A DNA stretch of 64,000 nucleotides from Pelagerythrobacter aerophilus. Its GTDB lineage: Bacteria; Pseudomonadota; Alphaproteobacteria; Sphingomonadales; Sphingomonadaceae. A program made the translations under genes and the position numbers. The stretch spans positions 62,001 to 126,000 of the forward strand of contig NZ_QXFK01000008.1 of the NCBI RefSeq assembly GCF_003581645.1, read 5' to 3'. The notes below the pieces were generated by a model. That model was not told the origin of the DNA, did not search any database, and saw only the letters and a list, made by a program, of their open reading frames with translations. Shown one piece after another: positions 1 through 9,557 of this stretch; positions within the stretch are counted from its first letter, which is position 1; each line of letters opens with the position of its first letter.

Positions 1-1293
1 ATCGAGGATACGGTAAAGATCCTGCGCGGCCTCAGGACCGCGTTCGAGGATCATCACAACGTCAAGTACACGCCCGACGCGCTCAAGACTGCGGTCGAGC
101 TTTCGGCGCGGTACATCAACGACCGCAAGCTGCCCGACAAGGCGATCGACGTGATCGACGAGGTCGGCGCGATGCAGATGCTCGTGCCGCCGAGCCGCCG
201 GAAGAAGAAGATCACCGCGCGCGAGATCGAGGCGGTGATCGCGACGATGGCGCGCATCCCGCCCAAGACCGTGTCGAGCGACGACAAGAAGGCGCTCGAG
301 AACCTCGAACGCGATCTGAAGCATGTCGTTTTCGGGCAGGATCAGGCGATCCAGCGCCTTTCGACCGCGATGAAGCTCAGCCGCGCAGGGCTGCGCGACC
401 CGGACAAGCCGATCGGCAGCTTCCTGTTCACGGGCCCGACCGGCGTCGGCAAGACCGAGGTCGCGCGCCAGCTCGCCAGCATCATGGGCATCGAGCTCAA
501 GCGCTTCGACATGTCCGAATACATGGAGCGCCATTCGGTCAGCCGCCTGATCGGCGCCCCTCCGGGCTATGTCGGCTACGATCAGGGCGGCCTGCTGACC
601 GATGCGGTCGACCAGAACCCGCACTGCGTGCTGCTGCTGGACGAGATCGAGAAGGCGCACCCCGACCTGTTCAACATCCTGCTGCAGGTGATGGATAATG
701 GCCGCCTGACCGACCACCACGGCAAGACGGTCGACTTCCGTAACGTCGTCCTGATCATGACGACCAACGCCGGTGCGGCGGACATGGCAAGCCAGGGGAT
801 CGGCTTCGGCAACGTCAGCAAGGAAGATGCAGGCGAAGAAGCGGTGAAGCGCATGTTCACGCCGGAATTCCGCAACCGCCTCGATGCGATCGTGCCCTTT
901 GCCTACCTCGGCAAGGCGACCGTCGCACGCGTGGTCGACAAGTTCATCCTGCAGCTCGAGCTCCAGCTCGCCGAGCAGAATGTGCACATCCAGTTCGACA
1001 AGGATGCGCGCGGCTGGCTGGCCGACAAGGGCTACGACAGACTCTACGGCGCCCGGCCGATGGGCCGCCTGATCCAGGAAAGGATCAAGCAGCCGCTGGC
1101 CGAGGAACTGCTGTTCGGCAAGCTCGCCGACGGCGGCGAGGTCCATGTGAGCGTGAAGGACGGCAAGCCCGCCTTCGAACTCACGCCTGCTCCGCCCAAG
1201 GCCAAGCCGAAGCGCAAGGCGAAGAAGGCGGCCGCGAAAAAAGCCGAGCCCGAAGCCGACGCCAGCGAAGGCGTGGACAGCGGCGAAGAGTAG
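1..1293 (+). CDS. clpA: ATP-dependent Clp protease ATP-binding subunit ClpA, C-terminal part (5' end outside window)
   Basis: The reading frame is open from base 1, so the gene begins before the window; 430 residues are visible. ClpA is the AAA+ unfoldase that feeds substrates to ClpP. Visible are the end of the D1 module, then the D2 module with Walker A GPTGVGKT (nt 433-456), the pore-loop segment GAPPGYVGY, Walker B LLLDEIEKAH, and QGIGFG, which corresponds to the ClpP-docking loop. There is no ClpB-type coiled-coil middle domain. After the normal end of D2 comes a tail of about 35 residues rich in Lys, Ala and Glu, longer than in E. coli ClpA. The usual neighbour clpS is not in view. Confidence 0.95.
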   Translation: MEDTVKILRGLRTAFEDHHNVKYTPDALKTAVELSARYINDRKLPDKAIDVIDEVGAMQMLVPPSRRKKKITAREIEAVIATMARIPPKTVSSDDKKALENLERDLKHVVFGQDQAIQRLSTAMKLSRAGLRDPDKPIGSFLFTGPTGVGKTEVARQLASIMGIELKRFDMSEYMERHSVSRLIGAPPGYVGYDQGGLLTDAVDQNPHCVLLLDEIEKAHPDLFNILLQVMDNGRLTDHHGKTVDFRNVVLIMTTNAGAADMASQGIGFGNVSKEDAGEEAVKRMFTPEFRNRLDAIVPFAYLGKATVARVVDKFILQLELQLAEQNVHIQFDKDARGWLADKGYDRLYGARPMGRLIQERIKQPLAEELLFGKLADGGEVHVSVKDGKPAFELTPAPPKAKPKRKAKKAAAKKAEPEADASEGVDSGEE

Positions 1294-1438
1294 CCCTGCC
1301 GAGTAGCGAAGACTCTTCGCCGCTCGCTGATTCCCGCGCTTCGTCGGTGGCGGGTCAAGGTGACCGGCGGAGCCTCCCCGCGCCTTCGCCCGAACCATCC
1401 TCTGGAACCGCCTGGCGTTACGCGTCATTCTGACGGGC

Positions 1439-2443
1439 ATGGCGCACGACTTCGCATGGATCCGGCCCGAGCCGCATGGCATCCATGTCGTTCCCGCCGA
1501 TTGCTGGATCGATCCCTCCGAGCCGGCGGATCATGCGCTGGTGACGCACGGGCATGCGGATCATGCGCGCGGTGGGCATGGGCGGACGGTCGCCACGCCC
1601 GAGACGCTCGCGATCATGAAGTTGCGCTACGCGACTTCCGATGGCGCCGTGCCGGTGGGCTATGGCGAGACGATCCGCTTGCCGGGCGGCGTGGGCGCGA
1701 CGTTCCTTCCGGCCGGGCATGTGCTCGGAAGCGCGCAGATCCTGCTCGAGCATGCGGGCGAGCGCGTGATCGTAACCGGCGACTACAAGCGCTGCCCCGA
1801 TCCGACCTGTCCGCCGTTCGAAGTGACGCCGTGCGACGTCTTCATCACCGAGGCGACCTTCGGCCTGCCGGTGTTCTGCCATCCCCCTATCGAGACCGAG
1901 ATCGGCAAGCTGCTCGATCGCCTCGCCGCGCATCCGGAGCGCTGCGTGCTGGTCGGCGCCTATGCGCTGGGCAAGGCGCAGCGGGTGATCGCGGAGCTGC
2001 GCCGTGCCGGGCATGATCGGCCGATCTACCTCCACGGCGCGCTGGAGCGGATGTGCCGGCTCTACGAGGAATGGGGCGTCGACCTGGGCGAGTTGCGCCT
2101 GGTGAGCGACGCGACGAAGGAGGACATGCGCGGACAGGTCGTCGTCTGCCCGCCGTCCGCGCTCAACGACCGCTGGAGCCGCCGCCTGCCCGATCCGATC
2201 ACCGCCATGGCGTCAGGCTGGATGCGCGTGCGGCAGCGCGCCCGCCAGCGCAACGTCGAGCTGCCGCTGGTCATCTCTGACCACGCCGACTGGGGCGAAC
2301 TGACGCGTACGGTCGAAGAGGTCGATCCGCACGAGACCTGGATCACCCACGGCCGCGAAGAGGCGCTGCTGCGCTGGCATCAGCTCCACCAACGCCGCGC
2401 CCGTGCGCTGGCGTTGATCGGGTACGAGGACGAGGATGACTAA
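1439..2443 (+). CDS. Ligase-associated DNA exonuclease (metallo-beta-lactamase / beta-CASP fold)
   Basis: This 334-residue protein has the metallo-beta-lactamase signature THGHADHARGGH near residue 37, followed by an mRNA-processing-exonuclease-like core (LPAGHVLGSAQ, VTGDYKRCPD) and a C-terminal ISDHADWGEL motif typical of the beta-CASP/RMMBL region. The family is known as the putative exonuclease encoded next to bacterial ATP-dependent DNA ligases. Its stop lies 15 bp before the ligase start, so the two are probably one transcript acting in DNA repair. The ATG at 1439 gives a normal N-terminus. Confidence 0.88.
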   Translation: MAHDFAWIRPEPHGIHVVPADCWIDPSEPADHALVTHGHADHARGGHGRTVATPETLAIMKLRYATSDGAVPVGYGETIRLPGGVGATFLPAGHVLGSAQILLEHAGERVIVTGDYKRCPDPTCPPFEVTPCDVFITEATFGLPVFCHPPIETEIGKLLDRLAAHPERCVLVGAYALGKAQRVIAELRRAGHDRPIYLHGALERMCRLYEEWGVDLGELRLVSDATKEDMRGQVVVCPPSALNDRWSRRLPDPITAMASGWMRVRQRARQRNVELPLVISDHADWGELTRTVEEVDPHETWITHGREEALLRWHQLHQRRARALALIGYEDEDD

Positions 2444-2458
2444 GGGGCGGCCGCGTTA

Positions 2459-4060
2459 ATGGAGGAGTTCGCCGCCCTGATCGATGCGCTGGTCTATACG
2501 CGCAGTCGCAACGAGAAGCTGGAGTTGATCGCCAACTACCTGCAGGCGACGCCCGATCCCGACCGCGGATGGGCGCTCGCTGCGCTGACGGGCGGGCTCG
2601 ACTTTCCCGCGGTCAAGGCGAGCACGATCCGCAACCTGATGCACGAGCGGGTCGATCCCGTCCTCTGGACCCTGAGCCGTGATTTCGTGGGCGATACGGC
2701 CGAGACCGCGAGCCTGCTGTGGCCGGCCGGCGAAGCGCCGCCCGATCCGCCGAGCGTCTCGGAAGCGGTCGAGGCGCTCACCGCGATGACTCGCAGGAGC
2801 GTCCTCTCCGAACTGCCGGCCTTGCTCGACCGCCTCGACGCCTCGGGCCGGTTCGCGCTGCTGAAGCTCGCCACCGGGGCGATGCGCATCGGAATCTCGG
2901 CGCGGCTCGCCAAGATCGCGTTCGCCCAGGCATTCGGCGTCGGCGTGGAGGACGTCGAGGAGTACTGGCACGGGCTCACCCCACCCTACCTTGCGCTGTT
3001 CGCCTGGGCCGCCGAGGGGGCGCCGCCGCCCGATACCGGCAGCCTGCCGCTGTTCCGCCCGTTCATGCTCGCCCACCCGCTGGACGACACCATTGTCGAC
3101 CTCGAGGACTACGTGGCCGAATGGAAGTGGGATGGTATTCGCGTCCAGCTCGTGCGCGTCGGCGGTGAGAAGGGAGAAACGCGCCTCTACTCGCGCTCGG
3201 GCGACGACATTTCCGGCACCTTCCCCGAATTCCTCGATGCTCTTCCGATCGACGCAGTGCTCGACGGCGAATTGCTCGTACGCGGCGTCCACCAGGGCGG
3301 CGAGAAAGGGGGCGCAGCGAGCTTCAATGCGCTGCAGCAGCGGCTCGGACGCAAGACCGTGTCCAAGGCGATGCTCGCGGAGTTCTCCGCCTTCATCCGC
3401 CTTTATGACGTCATGATCCTCGAAGACGACGATCTGCGCGACTTGCCGTGGACGCGGCGCCGGGCCCACCTCGAGGCGCTGATGCCGCGGCTGCCTGAGA
3501 ATCGTTTCGATCTCAGCCCCGTGGTCGACGCCGAGCACTTCGACCATCTCACCGAGATACGTGCCGGGGCTCGCGACGACGCGATCGAGGGGCTGATGCT
3601 CAAACGCCGGGACAGCCCCTATGTCGCCGGTCGCAAGACGGGGCTGTGGTACAAGTGGAAGCGCGATCCCCTGCTGGTCGACTGCGTGCTGATGTATGCC
3701 CAGCGCGGCAGCGGCAAACGCTCCAGCTTCTATTCGGACTATACCTTCGGCTGCTGGGACGGCGATCCCGACGCGGGCGCCGATCTGCTGCCGGTGGGCA
3801 AGGCCTACTTCGGCTTCACCGACGAAGAGCTGCGCAAGATCGACCGCTACGTCCGCACACATACCGTCAACCGCTTCGGCCCCGTGCGCGAGACCGACAG
3901 GAGCCTGGTGTTCGAAGTCGCCTTCGACTCGGTCCACGCGAGCAAACGCCACAAGTCCGGCCTCGCCATGCGCTTCCCCCGCATCCACCGCATCCGCTGG
4001 GACAAGCCCGCGCACGAGGCGGACCGCATCGATGCTCTGCGCGCGCTGGTGCGGGATTGA
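2459..4060 (+). CDS. ATP-dependent DNA ligase (PP_1105-type, repair-associated)
   Basis: The 533-residue protein has an N-terminal alpha-helical DNA-binding domain (about 1-200), then the adenylation domain with nucleophile motif EWKWDGIR (Lys about 223), downstream ligase motifs DGELLV, EGLMLKRRDSPY and YKWKRDPLLVDCVL, and an OB-fold C-terminus. It seals nicks through an enzyme-AMP intermediate. It follows the exonuclease gene closely. In many proteobacteria the cluster also has a DEXH helicase and a PdeM-like phosphoesterase; neither is adjacent here. It is an accessory ligase; the replicative NAD-dependent LigA would be elsewhere. Confidence 0.93.
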   Translation: MEEFAALIDALVYTRSRNEKLELIANYLQATPDPDRGWALAALTGGLDFPAVKASTIRNLMHERVDPVLWTLSRDFVGDTAETASLLWPAGEAPPDPPSVSEAVEALTAMTRRSVLSELPALLDRLDASGRFALLKLATGAMRIGISARLAKIAFAQAFGVGVEDVEEYWHGLTPPYLALFAWAAEGAPPPDTGSLPLFRPFMLAHPLDDTIVDLEDYVAEWKWDGIRVQLVRVGGEKGETRLYSRSGDDISGTFPEFLDALPIDAVLDGELLVRGVHQGGEKGGAASFNALQQRLGRKTVSKAMLAEFSAFIRLYDVMILEDDDLRDLPWTRRRAHLEALMPRLPENRFDLSPVVDAEHFDHLTEIRAGARDDAIEGLMLKRRDSPYVAGRKTGLWYKWKRDPLLVDCVLMYAQRGSGKRSSFYSDYTFGCWDGDPDAGADLLPVGKAYFGFTDEELRKIDRYVRTHTVNRFGPVRETDRSLVFEVAFDSVHASKRHKSGLAMRFPRIHRIRWDKPAHEADRIDALRALVRD

Positions 4061-4094
4061 AATCGCGCCCATCCGGCGGCAAGGCCGGCAGACC

Positions 4095-4733
4095 ATGCAT
4101 CGCTACGACCTTCCGCGCCGCTCGCTTGCCTACGGCATAGCGGGACTGGCCGGGTTCGTGGACGCGGCGGGCTTTCTCGCAGCAGGCGGCTATTTCGTGT
4201 CGTTTATGTCGGGGAACACCACCAGGTTTGGAGTGGAGGCGGCGACGCGGCCCGAAGCGGCGCTCGTGCCGATTCTCCTGATCCTGTGCTTCGTGAGCGG
4301 CGTAACGGCCGGCGCGGTGGTGGCGAATCGCAGCGAGAGACCGAAATCGGCGGTTCTGATGCTCTCGACATTGCTGATCGGCACGGGCGCGGCCGCACAC
4401 GCGCTGGGAGCGATCGCCCTGTTCGTCGGCATGTCGGCGCTCGCGATGGGCGCGATCAACAACGCCTTCCGGCGCGAAGGCGAGGTCGCGGTCGGCGTGA
4501 CATATATGACGGGCGCGCTCGTGCGCTTCGGCCAGGGCCTGGCAGCACGATTGACGGGTAGGCAAGCACCTGGCGGCCTGGCGCATCTCCTGCTCTGGGC
4601 GAGCCTGGCGGCCGGGGCCGTGCTGGGCGCGCACGTGACGATCGGCTTGCCTGCCCTTGCGCCGTGGATACCGCTGGTGTGGGCGGCGGGTCTGTGCATC
4701 GCGGCCCGCCGGATCGAACGCGCTCGGGCCTAG
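4095..4733 (+). CDS. DUF1275 (YoaK-like) integral membrane protein
   Basis: The 212-residue protein has about six hydrophobic segments. Its N-terminus, GIAGLAGFVDAAGFL followed by VSFMSGNTT, is the hallmark of the DUF1275/YoaK family, whose biochemical role is unknown. The ATG at 4095 is preferred; the same frame is open further upstream but that part overlaps the ligase and is low-complexity. The 35-bp gap to the ligase allows co-transcription. The 3' end overlaps the convergent DUF167 gene by 4 bp. Confidence 0.88.
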   Translation: MHRYDLPRRSLAYGIAGLAGFVDAAGFLAAGGYFVSFMSGNTTRFGVEAATRPEAALVPILLILCFVSGVTAGAVVANRSERPKSAVLMLSTLLIGTGAAAHALGAIALFVGMSALAMGAINNAFRREGEVAVGVTYMTGALVRFGQGLAARLTGRQAPGGLAHLLLWASLAAGAVLGAHVTIGLPALAPWIPLVWAAGLCIAARRIERARA

Positions 4734-5023
4734 GGTTCTTGCACATCCGGGAGCTGGATCAGCTTTTCCCGCGAAGTTGCGCCGCGCAACAGTTGCAGCC
4801 GCGAACTGCCGATCCCCAGAGCCTTGCCGAGCAGCGTCAGCACCGCGGCGTTGGCCGCGCCGTCGGTGGGTTTCGCGCGCACTTTCATCAGCAGGCGGCC
4901 GTTCTCGATCGCCACGCTTTCGCTCCGCGCGCCCGGCGTGACCCGCAGCGCCAGCCGGCCTTCGCTATCGGCAAGGGCGCGGATCGCCTGCGCCGCGGGG
5001 AAATCAGCCTTCGGGCGCGCCAT
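4730..5023 (-). CDS. DUF167 (YggU) family protein
   Basis: A 97-residue protein with the family core LALRVTPGARSE, KVRAKPTDGAANAAV and LLRGATSREK. YggU/DUF167 proteins are small single-domain proteins with no settled function. The ATG at 5023 gives the usual length and overlaps the end of the upstream carbonic-anhydrase-like gene by 20 bp; an upstream in-frame start would add a basic extension lying inside that gene. It is the last gene of the leftward cluster from hemB. Confidence 0.88.
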   Translation of the reverse strand: MARPKADFPAAQAIRALADSEGRLALRVTPGARSESVAIENGRLLMKVRAKPTDGAANAAVLTLLGKALGIGSSRLQLLRGATSREKLIQLPDVQEP

Positions 5024-5576
5024 CGAGCGCCGCCGCGTGCGCCTTCCCGTTCTCGACATAGTGCGCGACGCCTGCGCGCATCCCGGCAATCGCGGCATCG
5101 TCGAGGTCGCGCATCTTGCGCGCCGGCCGTCCGCCCCAGAGCTCGCGGGCGGCCATGACCTTGCCCTCGGTCAGCATGGCGCCCGCCGCGAGCATGGCGT
5201 CGGTGCCGATCACCGCCTTGTTCATCGCGATCGCGCCGAGGCCGACGAAGCCGCGATCCTCGATCGTGCAGCCGTGGACCATCGCCATGTGCCCGATCAG
5301 CGCGTCGTCGCCGATGATCAGCGGCGAGCCTTCGGGATCGCCAGGACGCTCGGGGTCGCAGTGGAGCACGCTCCCGTCCTGCACGTTGGTGCGCTGCCCG
5401 ATGACGATGCGGCTGACGTCGGCACGCAGCACGCAGTTGTACCAGACCGAGCTGTCCGCGCCGATCTCGACCTCCCCGATCAGCACGCAGCCGGGTGCGA
5501 CGAAGGCGCTGTCGTGAATCTTCGGGCTGCGGCCGTGGATCGGGATGATCCGGACTCCGGGGCGGTTTGCGCTCAT
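5004..5576 (-). CDS. Gamma-carbonic anhydrase-like hexapeptide-repeat protein (YrdA/PaaY type)
   Basis: The 190-residue protein folds as a left-handed beta-helix judging by the repeated hexapeptide pattern (IHDSAFVAPGCVLIGEVEIG, then NVQDGSVLHCD, LIGHMAMVHGCTI and FVGLGAIAMNKAV). The histidines in VLHCD, IGHMAMVHG match metal ligands of gamma-class carbonic anhydrase homologues, but many family members have no proven anhydrase activity. The ATG at 5576 overlaps the stop of the upstream acetyltransferase by 4 bp (ATGA), so the genes are translationally coupled. Confidence 0.9.
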   Translation of the reverse strand: MSANRPGVRIIPIHGRSPKIHDSAFVAPGCVLIGEVEIGADSSVWYNCVLRADVSRIVIGQRTNVQDGSVLHCDPERPGDPEGSPLIIGDDALIGHMAMVHGCTIEDRGFVGLGAIAMNKAVIGTDAMLAAGAMLTEGKVMAARELWGGRPARKMRDLDDAAIAGMRAGVAHYVENGKAHAAALDGAPEG

Positions 5577-6133
5577 GCCTTGTGCTCCTGCCATTGCTCG
5601 GCGGTGAGACTGTAGAGGATCGTCCGCCGATCCTCCGGCGGATAGGCGGGATCGTCGAAGTCGAGGTCGCCGCGGCGGACCATGCCGAGCTTTTCCATCA
5701 GCTTCCAGCTTCCGACGTTCGCCTCGCTGGTCAGTGCGACGACATGCGGCGCGCCGACCCGGCCGAAAGCCCAGTCGAGCACGGCATGCATCGCTTCCTC
5801 CGCATAGCCGCGCCGCCAGCGGTCCTCGCGTACCAGCCAGCCCACCTCGTGATCGCCCTGATTTTTCGCCAGCGGGTTGTCGACCCGCTTGATCCCGCAA
5901 TGGCCGACCATCTCGCCGGTCGCCTTCTCGATCATGAACAGGAAGCTGAAGCCTTCCTGCGCGTAGAGCGCCATGCCCTTGGCATGCTTCGCTTCGATCT
6001 CGTGCAGTTCCTTGACGCCGCCGAGCCGGGCCATGACCGTGGGCGTATTGAGCAGGCGATGCTGGAGCGCGGCGTCGCCCTCCTCGATCGTGCGCAGGAC
6101 CAGCCGCTCGGTCTCGGCGACGATGTCAGCCAT
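5573..6133 (-). CDS. GNAT family N-acetyltransferase (RimJ/RimL-like)
   Basis: This 186-residue protein has the pattern of RimJ/RimL-type acetyltransferases: N-terminal ETERLVLRTIEEGDA, an EVGWLVREDRWRRGYAEEA acetyl-CoA loop segment, and the C-terminal NVGSWKLMEKLGM. Substrate unknown. It overlaps the upstream acetyltransferase gene by 8 bp and resembles it along its whole length, so the two are likely products of a tandem duplication. Confidence 0.92.
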   Translation of the reverse strand: MADIVAETERLVLRTIEEGDAALQHRLLNTPTVMARLGGVKELHEIEAKHAKGMALYAQEGFSFLFMIEKATGEMVGHCGIKRVDNPLAKNQGDHEVGWLVREDRWRRGYAEEAMHAVLDWAFGRVGAPHVVALTSEANVGSWKLMEKLGMVRRGDLDFDDPAYPPEDRRTILYSLTAEQWQEHKA

Positions 6134-6686
6134 CGCGGCTTTCCCATGCCGCGCGGTCTATCGAATAGACGATCGTGTCGCGCCAAGGCGGATCGTAGCG
6201 CTCGTCCGGGTAGTCGAGCTCCTCGCGCCGGCGCATGCCGAGGCGGCGCATCAGGCCCCAGCTTCCGGCGTTGCCCTCGACTGTGAGCGCGACGACCTCC
6301 TCGGCGCCGAAGTGGCCGAAGGCGAGATCGAGCGCGGCGGTCGCGGCTTCCCTGGCATAGCCCTGCCCCCAGGCGTCCTCGCGCAGGCGCCAGCCGATCT
6401 CGACCGCGCCGGTGACGGTCGAACCCGGAGCATCGGCCCGTTTCAGCCCGCAGAAGCCGAGCAGCGCCCCGTCGGCCTTGCGTTCGACCACCCAGAAGCA
6501 GAACCCGTTGCGCCGGGCGCTCCCTTCGACCCGCTCGCGCTGCGCCGCCATGCCCGCCTCGTCGAGCTGACCGCCGAGCCAGCGCATGACCGCGGGCGTG
6601 TTGGTGTGGCGGAAGAACTCAGCCCAGTCCTCCTCGCGCCAATCGCGCAGGACGAGCCGTTCGGTCTCGTGCCGGAATTCAGCCAT
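6126..6686 (-). CDS. GNAT family N-acetyltransferase (tandem paralogue)
   Basis: A 186-residue RimJ/RimL-type acetyltransferase with N-terminal ETERLVLRDWREEDW, acetyl-CoA-binding region EIGWRLREDAWGQGYAREA and C-terminal NAGSWGLMRRLGMRR. It has the same length as the next gene downstream and the same motif order. The ATG at 6686 is 2 bp after the hemB stop; a longer frame upstream would intrude into hemB. The close packing suggests one transcript with hemB. Confidence 0.92.
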   Translation of the reverse strand: MAEFRHETERLVLRDWREEDWAEFFRHTNTPAVMRWLGGQLDEAGMAAQRERVEGSARRNGFCFWVVERKADGALLGFCGLKRADAPGSTVTGAVEIGWRLREDAWGQGYAREAATAALDLAFGHFGAEEVVALTVEGNAGSWGLMRRLGMRRREELDYPDERYDPPWRDTIVYSIDRAAWESRDG

Positions 6687-6688
6687 GT

Positions 6689-7732
<1,044 letters not shown>

Positions 7733-9358
7733 TCACCCGACGCGCTTGGGCGTCTCGAGCTTGTCGATCTCGCGCACCGGCTCGGCGGCGGCGGCTTCGG
7801 TCGCGGTAGGGGAGAGGTCCTCCAGCGCAGTGCCGGCCTCGACGGTCTTGAGACTGGCCAGCGCGGCACGGAAACGGCGCAGCTCGGCACCCGAAAGCTG
7901 CGCCCGGGTGACAAATTCGACCGAGGCCGGGTTCACCGCGCGGCCTCCGCGATACATCTCGTAGTGCAGGTGCGGTCCGGTCGAGAGGCCAGTCGACCCG
8001 ACGTAGCCGATCACCTGCCCGCGGCGCACGCTCTGCCCGCTGCGCACGGCGACGCGGCTCATGTGGCAATAGCGCGTGGCGAGCCCGCCGCCGTGGCTGA
8101 GCTTGACCGCCTTGCCGCAGCCGCCGGCGCGCCCGGCGCTGGCGACGCGGCCGTCAGTCACCGCGACGATCGGCGTGCCGTAGCTGGCGCGGAAGTCCAT
8201 GCCGGCGTGCATGCGCTTGTAGCCGAGGATCGGATGGCGGCGCATGCCGAAGTTGGACGAGATCCGCCCGGGCACCGGCGCAACGAGGCCGCTGCGCTGT
8301 TCGCCCACGCCCGATGCCTCGTAAAAACGGCCTTCCTCGCCCCACCGCATAAGCTGGGTCTTCGCCTCCCCACCCCGCTCGATCCCGGCGTAGAGCAGTT
8401 GCCCGGCCTGACGCTCACCGGTGGCGGCACGGCGGTACTGCACGATCATGTCGAAGGTATCGGTCGAGCGCACCGCCCGGTCGAGATCGACCTGATCGCT
8501 CAGCGCCTTCAGGTACTGCTGGACCGCGCTCGCGGGAGCGCCCGCAGCGCGCATCGAGCGGTAGAGGCTGCTGCCCACGGTGCCGCGGATGCGCAGCGGC
8601 GTCTCGTCGACGCGGATCGGCTTGCGGGTGAGCGACAGATGCCCGGCATCGTCACGGGTGACGGCCAGCGCGAGATCGAACCGGGCGCGGAATTCGAGCG
8701 CATCGAGCGGACGCGCCGCCCCGGGTTGCGGCCGGCGACCGAGCGTGATGTCGACCTGCGTTCCGGGCTCGATCGCGTCCAGTGCGACCGAACCGGAGAC
8801 GAGGTCGGCGACTCTTTCCGCATCGGTCGTGCCGACCCCGGCGCGGCGCAGCATGCGCTCGAAACTGTCGCCCCGCGCGAGCGTGGCGAGCAGTTCGACC
8901 CGGGGACGCTCGGGCGCGGACTTGAGCGGCACGACCAGCGCCGTCGCGCCCATGCGCCGCCCGCTGTCGGACCCGAGCGCGAGCGGCATGATCATCTGGC
9001 TGCGGAATTCGTCGCGCGCCGGATTGTCCAGCCGCATCACCGGTGCGGCCTCGACCGGCGCAAAATCGGGCCACATCGCCAGCGCTAGCGCGGAAAGGCC
9101 GATCAGGGTGCCGAGCCCGCGGAACCAGCGGCGGCTGCCGATCGTCTCGGCCAGATCCGGCGCGAGATCCATGCTTTCGAAAGTTCCGGAGACGCCCGCG
9201 CGCCAGGCGTCGAATTTCTCGGAGAGGTGCCGCGCGCGCTGGATCACCTGCGGCTGCGGATCGGCAACGATCTGGGAGTGCGAAAGCGCGGCCGGGCGCC
9301 AGAGGTCGCCGCCCGAATCGGCGGAGACGTGACCGTCGCCCAAACCCTGCTTGTACAC
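7733..9358 (-). CDS. M23 family metallopeptidase (LytM-domain cell wall endopeptidase)
   Basis: The 541-residue protein is likely anchored by one membrane segment near residues 85-100 (LGTLIGLSALALAMW), followed by a long periplasmic region and a C-terminal LytM domain with the zinc-binding motifs HAGMDFRA and HLHYEMY and the expected RYCHMS between them. Members cut peptidoglycan cross-links or act as amidase activators. A GTG at 9358 is chosen because a strong Shine-Dalgarno sequence GGAGGAGG sits just upstream; the frame is open further, but that part runs into the divergent helicase gene. Confidence 0.9.
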   Translation of the reverse strand: MYKQGLGDGHVSADSGGDLWRPAALSHSQIVADPQPQVIQRARHLSEKFDAWRAGVSGTFESMDLAPDLAETIGSRRWFRGLGTLIGLSALALAMWPDFAPVEAAPVMRLDNPARDEFRSQMIMPLALGSDSGRRMGATALVVPLKSAPERPRVELLATLARGDSFERMLRRAGVGTTDAERVADLVSGSVALDAIEPGTQVDITLGRRPQPGAARPLDALEFRARFDLALAVTRDDAGHLSLTRKPIRVDETPLRIRGTVGSSLYRSMRAAGAPASAVQQYLKALSDQVDLDRAVRSTDTFDMIVQYRRAATGERQAGQLLYAGIERGGEAKTQLMRWGEEGRFYEASGVGEQRSGLVAPVPGRISSNFGMRRHPILGYKRMHAGMDFRASYGTPIVAVTDGRVASAGRAGGCGKAVKLSHGGGLATRYCHMSRVAVRSGQSVRRGQVIGYVGSTGLSTGPHLHYEMYRGGRAVNPASVEFVTRAQLSGAELRRFRAALASLKTVEAGTALEDLSPTATEAAAAEPVREIDKLETPKRVG

Positions 9359-9557
9359 CGCGCCTCCTCCACAGGTCGCGATGCATGGCCTCGCGACCCG
9401 ACCCGAGCGTGTTCTATGCCCCAATCCCTGCCCGATTAAAGTAAAGACCGCCTTAACCTGCGGCGGACCGAGTCGTTCGCGCGGCGGCCTGCGGGAACTC
9501 GGCCCCACGGTACTGGCGCGGCTTGCCGCGCGCCCTCCCCGATGCCACATTCCCCGG

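Noticed and set aside
1303-1330. GCGAAGACTCTTCGC palindrome after clpA as a terminator
   Set aside because: The loop is short and there is no T-run; it may be chance.
2456-4096. Long minus-strand open frame of 546 codons opposite the DNA ligase
   Set aside because: It lies antisense to a clear ligase gene and reads as Arg/Glu/Val-rich low-complexity sequence; typical shadow of a high-GC gene.
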